From assembly GCA_026954325.1 (NCBI GenBank), contig JAIXKK010000007.1:1-37827 (forward strand): 37,827 nucleotides of DNA. The letters run 5' to 3'. This document shows, one piece after another, positions 15,773 through 22,747 of this stretch. This DNA is from Bryobacterales bacterium (GTDB lineage: Bacteria > Acidobacteriota > Terriglobia > Bryobacterales > Bryobacteraceae). The notes under the pieces were generated by a model. That model had not been told where the DNA came from, made no database searches, and saw nothing but the letters and a program-made list of their open reading frames with translations. The stretch's first letter is position 1. Each line of letters starts with the position of its first letter. A program made the translations under genes and the position numbers.

Positions 15773-16059
15773 GGTGGAATGGACATTGATATGCAACCGG
15801 AGGGGTCGATGTCAAGTTCCCGCTTGCCCGCCACGAGCCGCCGCTGATCGCGCTCGCGGTGCCGCTCACCTCTCATTTGCGCCGGAACTACTTCTTTGCC
15901 GCGGGAGCGGCGGGAACAGGGATATCGGAGTTTATCGAACCTGCCCCCTGAAGACATTCCAGCGCGTCAGCGCGAAATTACAAATTAATTACACACAGGC
16001 CGGCGTTCCGGCGGCGTTTCGCCCGCCCGCCGCCCTCGCCCCGGCGCTACCCTAAGAAC
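15773..16059. other. Intergenic region with a possible short gene remnant
   Basis: The gap between the divergent permease and radical SAM genes is 287 bp. Its left part contains, on the plus strand, an open frame ending in TGA near 15951 that reads like protein (HEPPLIALAVPLTSHLRRNY) but has no good start codon, so it may be a decayed gene end. An AT-rich patch at about 15975-15995 is unlike the surroundings and may be an upstream promoter element. Confidence 0.3.
16048..16053 (+). promoter_or_regulatory. -10-like hexamer TACCCT before the radical SAM gene
   Basis: TACCCT ends 6 nt before the ATG at 16060; no Shine-Dalgarno site is seen. It would drive the radical SAM, AlaX, Dus and RNase HI genes. 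Confidence 0.4.
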
Positions 16060-17148
16060 ATGCATGGATCACCGCGTCACGCACCGCGTGATTATTCGAA
16101 AACTCCCATGAATATCTACTGGGAGATGACCCAGGCCTGCGCCCTTGCCTGCCGTCATTGCCGCGCAGAGGCGGTGCCCATGGCTCACCCCCTCGAACTG
16201 ACCTTCGACGAGGGTGTCTCTCTTCTGCGGCAGATCACGGAATTCGGCCCGCCCCTGCCCCAATTGATCCTCACCGGCGGTGACCCTCTCGCGCGCGCGG
16301 ATCTCTACCCGCTCATCGATGAGGCCGTCAAACTCGGGATCGGCGTATCCATCACCCCCGCCGCCACTTCCGCCCTCACACGTGACGTTCTCGTCCGCCT
16401 CAAGGAGCATAAGGTGGAAGGGCTGGGCCTCAGCCTGGACGCACCCACGGCCGAACTGCACGACTCCATCCGCGGCATCCCCGGCACCTTCCAGCGCACC
16501 ATGCAGGCCATTGCATGGGCTCGGGAACTCGAGATGACCCTCCAGGTGAACACGTTGGTTGCCGCCGAAACCGCTCCCTCCATCCCACAGGTATACGAGT
16601 TGTTGAAACCTCATGCCGTCTCCCGCTGGAGTCTGTTCTTCCTCATCTCCGTGGGTCGCGGCAAGGTCCTGCAACCGCTTGCGCCCGAAGACGCCGAGCG
16701 GCTCATGGGCTGGATCTACGACACCTCCCGGATCGCCCCGTTCATCGTCGCCACCACCGAAGCCCCTTCGTTCCGCCGCGTGGCCCTCGAGCGGTTGCGC
16801 GCCGAAGGAATGACCGGAGAGCAGATCAAACGCAGCGGCGTCGCCCGCGGCTTCGGCATCCGCGACGGCCACGGCATCATGTTCGTCTCCAACACGGGTG
16901 ATATCTGCCCCGCCGGATTCCTGCCGCTCGCCGTGGGCAATGTGCGCAAGGACCGCGTGGCCGATACCTACCGCAACCATCCGGTGTTCCAATCCCTGCA
17001 TGACCCCACGACGTTCGAAGGCCGCTGCGGCGTCTGCGAATACCACGCCCTGTGTGGAGGTTCCCGCGCGCGCGCCTTCTCCGCCACTGGAAATTACCTC
17101 GCCTCCGATCCCCTCTGCGCCTATGAACCCGGCCGCCACCACGGATAA
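16060..17148 (+). CDS. Radical SAM/SPASM-domain protein (NirJ/AhbD-like)
   Basis: A 362-aa iron-sulfur enzyme. The N-terminal radical SAM core has the cluster motif CALACRHC (CxxxCxxC), following NIYWEMTQA, and a GGDPL motif that binds S-adenosylmethionine. The C terminus is a SPASM domain with cysteines in CPAGFLPL, then GRCGVCEYHALCGGSRARA and a late SDPLC, enough for auxiliary clusters. The closest remembered families are heme-pathway NirJ/AhbD and the TIGR04053-type radical SAM/SPASM group; which one applies cannot be settled here. No heme-synthesis genes and no small precursor peptide are adjacent, so neither heme nor peptide modification is supported by context. It heads a plus-strand run with AlaX, Dus and RNase HI; AlaX starts 6 nt later. 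Confidence 0.88.
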   Translation: MHGSPRHAPRDYSKTPMNIYWEMTQACALACRHCRAEAVPMAHPLELTFDEGVSLLRQITEFGPPLPQLILTGGDPLARADLYPLIDEAVKLGIGVSITPAATSALTRDVLVRLKEHKVEGLGLSLDAPTAELHDSIRGIPGTFQRTMQAIAWARELEMTLQVNTLVAAETAPSIPQVYELLKPHAVSRWSLFFLISVGRGKVLQPLAPEDAERLMGWIYDTSRIAPFIVATTEAPSFRRVALERLRAEGMTGEQIKRSGVARGFGIRDGHGIMFVSNTGDICPAGFLPLAVGNVRKDRVADTYRNHPVFQSLHDPTTFEGRCGVCEYHALCGGSRARAFSATGNYLASDPLCAYEPGRHHG

Positions 17149-17154
17149 CTACCG

Positions 17155-18324
17155 ATGACCGAACGGCTCTACTACAACGACCCTTACCTCGCTACCTTTT
17201 CCGCCGAGGTCGTTGACACTTCGGGGGACGGCCGCACCGTCTTCCTGAATCGCACCGCGTTCTATCCCTCCTCCGGCGGCCAGCCCTTCGATTTGGGGAC
17301 TCTCGGCGGTAAGGCCATTGCGGCCGTGGAGGAGCACGAGGACGGACGCATCGCCCATCTTCTCGACTCCCCGCTCGAAGGCCGCTTCGTGCAGGGCGTC
17401 ATCGACTGGGACCGCCGCCACGACCACATGCAGCAGCACACGGGACAGCACCTGCTCTCGGCGGTGCTGGAAGAGTTGTACTCCATCCCCACGCTCAGCT
17501 TCCACATGGGCACTGAAGCCTCCACCATCGAAATCGGAGCCGCTTCTCTCACCCCCGAACAAGTCGCCTCCGTCGAACGCCGCGTCCACGCCGTGATCTG
17601 GGAAGGACGGCCTGTCCAGGTCACCTACGAGAAGGCCGCCGATGCCGCCGGGTTGCGCAAAGCCTCCGAACGCGGGGGCATCCTCCGCATCGTCTCCATC
17701 GAGGGGTTCGACCGCAGCGCCTGTGGGGGCACGCACGTGCGCTCCACTTCCGCTATCGGCGCCTTACAGATTCGCAAGCTTGATCGCATTCGCGGCAACC
17801 TCCGTCTGGAATTCCTTTGCGGAGCCCGCGCCCTCAACCGCGCCCGCGCTGATTTCGAAGCGCTCTCCACCATCGCCCGCACCTTCTCTTCCCCCATCGA
17901 CCAGACCCCCGAACTGGTCGCCGCCCTTCAGGCGCGCGCCGCCGATCTCGATCGATCGCGCCGCAAGCTGGCGCTCGAGTTAGCCGCCTTTCAGGGCCGC
18001 CAGTTGTATGGAAACACAGCGCCCTCCCCGGATGGCGTCCGCCGCGCCATGAGCCGCTTCCCCTCCGGCGCAATCAGCGACGAGACCCGCGCCCTCGCCC
18101 AGAGCTTCGTGAGTGGGGGAAAAGCCCTCTTCGTCGCGGCTTCCGAGGATCCTCCATCGGTTCTCCTGGCCGCCTCCAAGGACAGCGGAGTCCATGCGGG
18201 CGAAGTTCTCAAACGCGCGCTGGCTGCCGCGGGAGGCCGCGGCGGCGGCAACGCACAACTCGCCCAAGGCAGCCTCCCCAGCCCCGAAACCCTCGTATCC
18301 TTGCTTCCACAACTGCTGGGCTGA
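17155..18324 (+). CDS. AlaX-type alanyl-tRNA editing protein with DHHA1-like C-terminal region
   Basis: This 389-aa protein resembles the editing half of alanyl-tRNA synthetase without the catalytic aminoacylation domain. The second-additional-domain motifs are present: AFYPSSGGQPFD (35-46), zinc ligands His95 and His99 in QQHTGQHLL, and Cys190 with His194 in CGGTH. A C-terminal domain (about 250-389) containing Gly-rich GGRGGGNAQLAQGS looks like DHHA1. The role would be to hydrolyse Ser-tRNA(Ala) or Gly-tRNA(Ala) in trans (AlaX-L class). It follows the radical SAM gene by 6 nt and precedes dus by 14 nt. The start at 17155 matches the family beginning (MTERLYYNDPYL). Confidence 0.9.
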   Translation: MTERLYYNDPYLATFSAEVVDTSGDGRTVFLNRTAFYPSSGGQPFDLGTLGGKAIAAVEEHEDGRIAHLLDSPLEGRFVQGVIDWDRRHDHMQQHTGQHLLSAVLEELYSIPTLSFHMGTEASTIEIGAASLTPEQVASVERRVHAVIWEGRPVQVTYEKAADAAGLRKASERGGILRIVSIEGFDRSACGGTHVRSTSAIGALQIRKLDRIRGNLRLEFLCGARALNRARADFEALSTIARTFSSPIDQTPELVAALQARAADLDRSRRKLALELAAFQGRQLYGNTAPSPDGVRRAMSRFPSGAISDETRALAQSFVSGGKALFVAASEDPPSVLLAASKDSGVHAGEVLKRALAAAGGRGGGNAQLAQGSLPSPETLVSLLPQLLG

Positions 18325-18338
18325 GAAACTAATAGAAG

Positions 18339-19346
18339 ATGGTTTCTTCCGGGTTTCACATTGGAGGGGTGAACATTGCCCCTTCGACCGTGCTCGCTCC
18401 CATGGCGGGAGTGACCGATACCGTATTCCGCCGCCTCATCCGCAATCAGGGCGGCTGCGGGCTCATCATGACCGAGTTCACCAGTTCCCACGGCGTGGTC
18501 TCCACCCGGCGCGCCCGTAAACCCACCCGCGCCTTCCGCTATCTCTACTTCGAACCCGAGGAACACCCCATCTCCGCCCAGTTGTTCGGCTCCGATCCCG
18601 CCGTCATGGCCGATGCCGCGCGCTATTGCGAAGACCAGGGCTTTGACGCCGTCGATATCAACTTCGGCTGCCCCGTTAACAAAGTGGTGAAGTGCAATGG
18701 CGGCTCCGGCCTGCTCCGCGACCTGCCCCTCGTCGAGCGCCTGCTGCGCGAGGTCCGCGCCGCCATCCGCATCCCCCTCACCATGAAATTCCGCTCCGGC
18801 TGGAATGACCGGGAATTCGTCTACCTCCAAATGGGCAAGCTCGCCGAGGATTGCGGTCTTCAGGCGGTGGCCCTTCACGCCCGCACCCGCGAGCAAGGCT
18901 ATTCCGGCAAAGCCGATTGGGCCCAGATTGCCGAACTCAAGGCCGCCGTCAAACTGCCTGTCATCGGCAACGGGGACATCGTCACCCCCGAAGACGCCTG
19001 CCGCATGGCGCGTGAAACCGGCTGCGACGGCGTCATGGTGGGCCGCACCGCCTCCGCCAATCCCTGGATCTTCCGCCAGATTGCCGAATACATGGCCACG
19101 GGCGGCTATTGGCGCCCCGCCGATCGCGACCGCTACGAGATCATGCGCACCTACTACATGATGCTGCGCGAAATGGATTTCCCCGACGCCATTGGAAAGA
19201 TGAAGCAGTTCGCCACTTACTTCACCCACGGCGTCCGCAACGGCTCCAAACTTCGGGCCGCCATTTATCACGTCCACGACGCCGCCTCCGTCCTCGATCA
19301 GGTGGACCGGTTCTTCGAAGACGAACTGAGCACCGCCGCTGCCTGA
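18339..19346 (+). CDS. dusB: tRNA-dihydrouridine synthase (DusB-like)
   Basis: The 335-aa FMN enzyme reduces uridines in the tRNA D-loop. It is a TIM barrel with the N-terminal LAPMAGVTDTVFR, the catalytic Cys111 in NFGCPVNKVVKCNGGSGLL, the tRNA/FMN segments MKFRSGWND and ALHARTREQGYSG, and the C-terminal phosphate-binding GNGDI and DGVMVGRTASANPWIF. These match the DusB/NifR3 family in order and length. The residue pattern after the catalytic Cys (CNGGSGLL) replaces the more usual GAGLL; the change looks tolerated. It lies 14 nt after the AlaX gene and 10 nt before rnhA, so it is probably transcribed with both. Confidence 0.93.
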   Translation: MVSSGFHIGGVNIAPSTVLAPMAGVTDTVFRRLIRNQGGCGLIMTEFTSSHGVVSTRRARKPTRAFRYLYFEPEEHPISAQLFGSDPAVMADAARYCEDQGFDAVDINFGCPVNKVVKCNGGSGLLRDLPLVERLLREVRAAIRIPLTMKFRSGWNDREFVYLQMGKLAEDCGLQAVALHARTREQGYSGKADWAQIAELKAAVKLPVIGNGDIVTPEDACRMARETGCDGVMVGRTASANPWIFRQIAEYMATGGYWRPADRDRYEIMRTYYMMLREMDFPDAIGKMKQFATYFTHGVRNGSKLRAAIYHVHDAASVLDQVDRFFEDELSTAAA

Positions 19347-19356
19347 CGTTTCGCGC

Positions 19357-19797
19357 ATGAAGCAAGTCCGGATCATCACTGACGGCTCCTGCCTCGGCAA
19401 CCCCGGTCCCGGAGGCTGGGCCTCCATTCTCCGCTACAACGAGCACGTCAAGGAGCTTTCGGGCGGAGAAAAGCATACTACGAACAACCGCATGGAGATC
19501 ACCGCCGCCATCAAGGCTCTCGCGGCGCTGAAGCAGCGCTGCGAGGTGGAGATCACCACCGACTCCGAGTACCTCAAGAACGGCGTCACCAAATGGATGA
19601 AGAACTGGAAACGCAACGGTTGGATGACATCCGAAAAGAAGCCGGTTCTGAACCGCGACCTGTGGGAGGAGTTGGACACCCTGGTTGCGCGCCATGATGT
19701 CTCCTGGAAGTGGACCAAGGGTCACGCATCGCACGACGATAACAATCGTTGTGACGAACTGGCGCAGGCTGCCGCGCGCAGGATCCGTGGCGCCTGA
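19357..19797 (+). CDS. rnhA: Ribonuclease HI
   Basis: A 146-aa cytoplasmic enzyme that cuts the RNA strand of RNA-DNA hybrids. The four catalytic carboxylates are visible: Asp9 in IITDGSCLGNPGPGGW, Glu47 in NNRMEITAA, Asp69 in TTDSEYLKNG and Asp133 in NNRCDELAQ, plus His123 in KGHASHDDN. The basic handle region (WKRNGWMTSEKKPV) is present. Length is the same as proteobacterial RNase HI. It is the last gene of the radical SAM-AlaX-Dus-RnhA run, starting 10 nt after dus, and converges with the zinc-ribbon membrane protein gene, leaving 7 nt between stops. Confidence 0.97.
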   Translation: MKQVRIITDGSCLGNPGPGGWASILRYNEHVKELSGGEKHTTNNRMEITAAIKALAALKQRCEVEITTDSEYLKNGVTKWMKNWKRNGWMTSEKKPVLNRDLWEELDTLVARHDVSWKWTKGHASHDDNNRCDELAQAAARRIRGA

Positions 19798-19804
19798 ACG
19801 AGTT

Positions 19805-20503
19805 CTATTCCGTGGCCATGCGCCGGGTGACCGCCGGCCGAGCCCCAACCGGATCTTTGGTTTCCAACTTTGCTGGAGCGGAAGCGCGCCAGGCCTGGAT
19901 CATCCCGGCGGCAAGAAACAAGAGGCCCGTGTAGCCGCCCGAAAACGGGTAAACCAGCGCCGCGAGAAACGGTTGCCTGCCGGCCTGCAATTGCCCGTCT
20001 GGGGAAGCGGCCAGCCCGATGGCCATGTGTGCTGCAACGAGGCTCAGGTAAACCAGCACCGCGGCCGTGAATCGCATACTCCCCGTGGTTCTGCCTTGTG
20101 CTCCGCTTTTCACCGCGTACCCCACCAGCCAGCCTACGCCGAAAGCCATGAAGCCGATCTCGAAGCGGGCCGCCGCGGCAAGAATGGCGTACGCCACCGC
20201 CGCCACAACCGCCGCCGCGATTCCATTCACCAGAGGCGCCGAACTGCCCCCTCCGGCCGGGCCGGCAACAGGCGCCGCCGCGGCGCTTCCCTTGCTCACC
20301 CTCCCCTTGACCTTCTGCGAGCAATACTCGCAGGTCAGCCGCCCGCCAATGGTGTAGAACTTCTCATCGTCGTAGAGAGCGATGCCACAGTTGTGGCACG
20401 CCTTCATCGCGCTCGCGGGCTTGCTTTCCAGGAACGTGGTCGCCTTAAACCCCGGGCTTGGGGAGTCTCCGGCATTGCCGGAAAGTTCGGGTTCAAGCTG
20501 CAT
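19805..20503 (-). CDS. Zinc-ribbon membrane protein, function unknown
   Basis: A 232-aa protein with an N-terminal treble-clef or zinc-ribbon motif: CHNCGIALYDDEKFY, then a second pair in LTCEYCSQK (CxxC...CxxC). A low-complexity Ala/Gly/Ser linker leads to about four hydrophobic segments, including FEIGFMAFGVGWLVGYAV and FTAAVLVYLSLVAAHMAIGL. It is therefore an inner-membrane protein with a small cytoplasmic metal-binding head. The design recurs in many bacteria with no assigned role. I chose ATG 20503 because the frame extends much further upstream without protein-like sequence. It ends 7 nt from rnhA, convergent, and is divergent from the nucleoside-hydrolase-like gene. Confidence 0.72.
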   Translation of the reverse strand: MQLEPELSGNAGDSPSPGFKATTFLESKPASAMKACHNCGIALYDDEKFYTIGGRLTCEYCSQKVKGRVSKGSAAAAPVAGPAGGGSSAPLVNGIAAAVVAAVAYAILAAAARFEIGFMAFGVGWLVGYAVKSGAQGRTTGSMRFTAAVLVYLSLVAAHMAIGLAASPDGQLQAGRQPFLAALVYPFSGGYTGLLFLAAGMIQAWRASAPAKLETKDPVGARPAVTRRMATE

Positions 20504-20628
20504 ATCCCTACAATCGCCCAAATGCGGAAAGCAAGGGAGTCTGCAATCTACCATGCCTTTGGATTCGTTTACCTTAGCCTTTGCTATCAGATAGTACCTG
20601 GGAAAAAAGTCCTGGACCCGCGACGGGA

Positions 20629-20634
20629 TATGAT
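20629..20634 (+). promoter_or_regulatory. -10-like hexamer TATGAT before the nucleoside-hydrolase-like gene
   Basis: TATGAT ends 9 nt before the ATG at 20644, giving at most a 2-3 nt leader; no Shine-Dalgarno site. This supports 20644 over the longer frame from 20581. Confidence 0.4.
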
Positions 20635-20643
20635 ATTCACCAG

Positions 20644-21669
20644 ATGCAATTCCCTGGACAAGCCAAGCCACCTCTCGGCGTCATCTTTGATTCCGCCATG
20701 GGCTTCCGGATCGACGATGCTCTCGCGCTGGCGCTGCTCTTTGGTCTGGGAGGAAAGACCGAGGCCCGCGTGGCGTCTGTCAGCGTCAGCATCCCGTCCC
20801 TGAAATCGGCCGCTTTCTGCGAAACCATCGCCCGTTTCTATGCGGCCGGAAACCTGCCCATCGGCATGGCCGCGGGAGGGAAACCGTTTCCGGACACACC
20901 GATGTTGACCGTCCCCCTCGAAAAAAAGAACTCCGAGGGCGCCTTGGTCTATACTCCCGGCATCCGGAAATTGAATGACACGGCCGAAGTGCGCGCCCTC
21001 ATCCGCAATGCCTTCACCGCCCAACAGGACCAGGACTCCGTCGTCGTGCTCACCGGCCCGGCTACCAACCTCGCCGCTGTCCTCGATCTCTACGGAGCAA
21101 AGGATCTCATTGCCCGGAAAGTACGGCTCCTTTCAGTTGCCGCCGGCTCCTTTGCCGGCCCGGCCCCGGAACGCGGGATCAAGGCGAATATCCCCGCGGC
21201 GAAGAAGTTATTTGCGGAATGGCCCACTGCGATTGTGGCTGCTGGCTCGGAAATCGGCGAAGCCATCCGCTATCCCGCCTCCAGCATTGAGAAGGATTTC
21301 GCCTGGGCCACGGACCATCCGGTGGTGGATGCCTACCGCGCCTTCCACGCCATGCCTTACGACGCGCCAACCACCGCCATGGCCGCGGTCCTCTATGCCG
21401 TTCGGCCTAAGGAGGGCTATTTCCGACTATCTGAACCGGGAGAGATTCAGGTCACCGATGAGCGGCACACCCGCTTTGTCCCGTCGTCCCATGGCAAACA
21501 CCGCTACCTCATTTTCGACCCGGCTCAGAAGGAGAGGATCCTTCAAGCGTACACGGAAATCGCCAGCGCGAAGCCCGCACCTCGCCGGCTCCCTTTCCAG
21601 AAGAAGCAGGACGACGCTGCGAAGAAAAAAGAAGAACCCAGGAGAGACGAACAGAAGAAGCCGTTCTAA
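20644..21669 (+). CDS. Nucleoside hydrolase-like protein with an altered metal site
   Basis: The 341-aa protein resembles inosine-uridine-preferring nucleoside hydrolases, calcium enzymes that split ribonucleosides. The segment GVIFDSAMGFRIDDALALAL (from residue 12) aligns with the family's DTDxGxDDA motif but has two extra residues and lacks the second Asp, which is one of the calcium ligands. Further family features are VVVLTGPATNLAAVLD and a late MPYDAPTTAMAAVLYAV, where the last metal-binding Asp is kept. A Lys/Glu/Arg-rich tail (about 310-341) is extra. No signal peptide is seen from this start. It may be a divergent hydrolase or a non-catalytic relative. It converges with the 100-aa gene, with a 4-nt overlap of stops. 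Confidence 0.75.
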   Translation: MQFPGQAKPPLGVIFDSAMGFRIDDALALALLFGLGGKTEARVASVSVSIPSLKSAAFCETIARFYAAGNLPIGMAAGGKPFPDTPMLTVPLEKKNSEGALVYTPGIRKLNDTAEVRALIRNAFTAQQDQDSVVVLTGPATNLAAVLDLYGAKDLIARKVRLLSVAAGSFAGPAPERGIKANIPAAKKLFAEWPTAIVAAGSEIGEAIRYPASSIEKDFAWATDHPVVDAYRAFHAMPYDAPTTAMAAVLYAVRPKEGYFRLSEPGEIQVTDERHTRFVPSSHGKHRYLIFDPAQKERILQAYTEIASAKPAPRRLPFQKKQDDAAKKKEEPRRDEQKKPF

Positions 21670-21968
21670 CTGCGCCCGCCCGAAGTTGCCGACCGCGCCC
21701 CGGCAACCCCTTCCGCCAGATAGGTGACAATCCGCGGCGCCGCTTCCCGCGCCGCCTTCTCGGCAGTCGAGTCTTCCAAGTGGTCCAGAAAGACCTGCTT
21801 GTCAAGGTCGAGCCGCAAACCCAATTTCTCTTCCCTGCCCGCAACCGTGTACTTCACGATGGCGAATGGGAGGCGTGGCTCATCGAAGACGATCGCATGG
21901 ACGAACAGGAACCCGCCGCTCCCCGAGAGAATCGAGGGCAGTTTCACAGTCCTTGTCAAAACGTCCAT
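21666..21968 (-). CDS. Small conserved-looking protein of unknown function (100 aa)
   Basis: I do not recognise this protein. It is 100 aa with a beta-rich N-terminal half (SGSGGFLFVHAIVFDEPRLP, then AIVKYTVAGREEKLGLRLDL) and a helical C-terminal half (DHLEDSTAEKAAREAAPRIV). There is no signal peptide or membrane segment, so it is probably cytoplasmic. A good Shine-Dalgarno site, AAGGAG at 21977-21982, lies 8 nt before the ATG. That site is at the edge of a 19-20 bp tandem repeat occupying the whole gap up to the ART-like gene, with which it is probably co-transcribed. A partner or antidote role is possible but is only a guess from position. Confidence 0.68.
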   Translation of the reverse strand: MDVLTRTVKLPSILSGSGGFLFVHAIVFDEPRLPFAIVKYTVAGREEKLGLRLDLDKQVFLDHLEDSTAEKAAREAAPRIVTYLAEGVAGARSATSGGRS

Positions 21969-21978
21969 ACCGCTATCT

Positions 21979-22119
21979 CCTTCCGCTCCCTACCACAGCC
22001 TTCCGCTTCCCACCACAGCCTTCCGCGCCCCACCACAGCCTTCCGCGCCCACCACAGCCTTCCGCGCCCTACCACAGCCTTCCGCGACTACCACAGCCTT
22101 CCGCGACTACCACGGCCTC
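21979..22119. repeat. Tandem repeat, 19-20 bp unit, about seven copies
   Basis: Copies of ACCACAGCCTTCCGCnnnC begin at 21992, 22012, 22032, 22051, 22071 and 22090, with partial copies at 22109 and 21979. Unit length alternates 19 and 20 bp and the variable bases sit between GC and the next ACC. The last full unit overlaps the stop codon of the ART-like gene; the first partial unit supplies part of the Shine-Dalgarno site of the 100-aa gene. Read on the minus strand each unit carries GCGGAAGG. There are no unique spacers. Confidence 0.92.
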
Positions 22120-22712
22120 CCTCCACCATACCCATCTTCCACCCACACCTCTACTCTTCGACGGACCTGTGCCGCCGCAATAGCCCCAAACGCCAGCACT
22201 TCCGCATCCCGCAACGCCCTCACCAGAGTCTCCAGTTCAATGTGCAGCAAGGGCGGCCGCCCGGTGCCCCCTCCAGGGGGCGCGAATCGCACCGCTTGGC
22301 ACAACTCCTTCCGATGCCCCACCGGGTCCGTAATTCCAAGCAGGAATGACGCATCTCCATCATGCTGATACGACCGAGGATCATAAGGGGACCCGAGCGC
22401 CGCTGCTACCTCCACTACAGGATCGAGCAGCTTACTCCCATAGCGATCCGCTTCCTCAATCTCGATCTCGTAGACGTATGCTGGACTCTCCTTGCTCGGC
22501 AACTCCTTTCCCGCCACCGCGTATCCCCATGCAACCCCATAGGACCGGCTTAACGATATGTACGGGCTCACCGTCGTACCCCGCGCCACATGATGCAGAA
22601 TGCGGTTAACCCCTTGGCCCGCGCCGCCATGATGCGGCACAAATCCCGAGATACGCGCATCGCGCGCATGCCAGTATGTCCCGATACCGGCTCCACGATA
22701 ATAGATCGGCAT
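22107..22712 (-). CDS. Possible ADP-ribosyltransferase-like protein
   Basis: A 201-aa protein without signal peptide or membrane spans. Several features recall the ADP-ribosyltransferase fold: an N-terminal YYRG with Arg6, a later SPYISLSRSYGVAWGYA (49-65) resembling the Ser-x-Ser strand that holds NAD, and a late RDAEVLAFGAI (168-178) where Glu171 would be the catalytic glutamate. A GTYWHARDARISGF block follows the Arg. I have seen similar proteins in other bacteria but not with a confirmed activity, so the assignment is inference from motifs. It starts 35 nt after the TolB-PHP gene. The start at 22712 has only a weak GAAGAA before it. Its stop codon lies inside a tandem repeat. Confidence 0.6.
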   Translation of the reverse strand: MPIYYRGAGIGTYWHARDARISGFVPHHGGAGQGVNRILHHVARGTTVSPYISLSRSYGVAWGYAVAGKELPSKESPAYVYEIEIEEADRYGSKLLDPVVEVAAALGSPYDPRSYQHDGDASFLLGITDPVGHRKELCQAVRFAPPGGGTGRPPLLHIELETLVRALRDAEVLAFGAIAAAQVRRRVEVWVEDGYGGGRPW

Positions 22713-22747
22713 TTCTTCAGTTTTCTTTAACAGAATACACCCATCCC

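Noticed and set aside
16060..17148. RiPP biosynthetic cluster around the radical SAM/SPASM protein
   Set aside because: No short precursor-peptide ORF with a recognisable leader, no transporter and no peptidase lie beside it; the neighbours are tRNA and RNA enzymes.
17991..19427. 478-codon open frame on the minus strand
   Set aside because: Antisense to the end of the AlaX gene, all of dus and the start of rnhA, all with diagnostic motifs.
20509..20523. TACAAT 7 nt before an ATG at 20521 on the plus strand, as in the leaderless genes
   Set aside because: The frame overlaps the nucleoside-hydrolase-like gene out of phase and its translation is not protein-like; the match is probably chance or an upstream start for the same transcript.
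21979..22119. CRISPR-like repeat array
   Set aside because: The units are 19-20 bp, head to tail, with only 3-5 variable bases and no spacers, and no cas gene is near.
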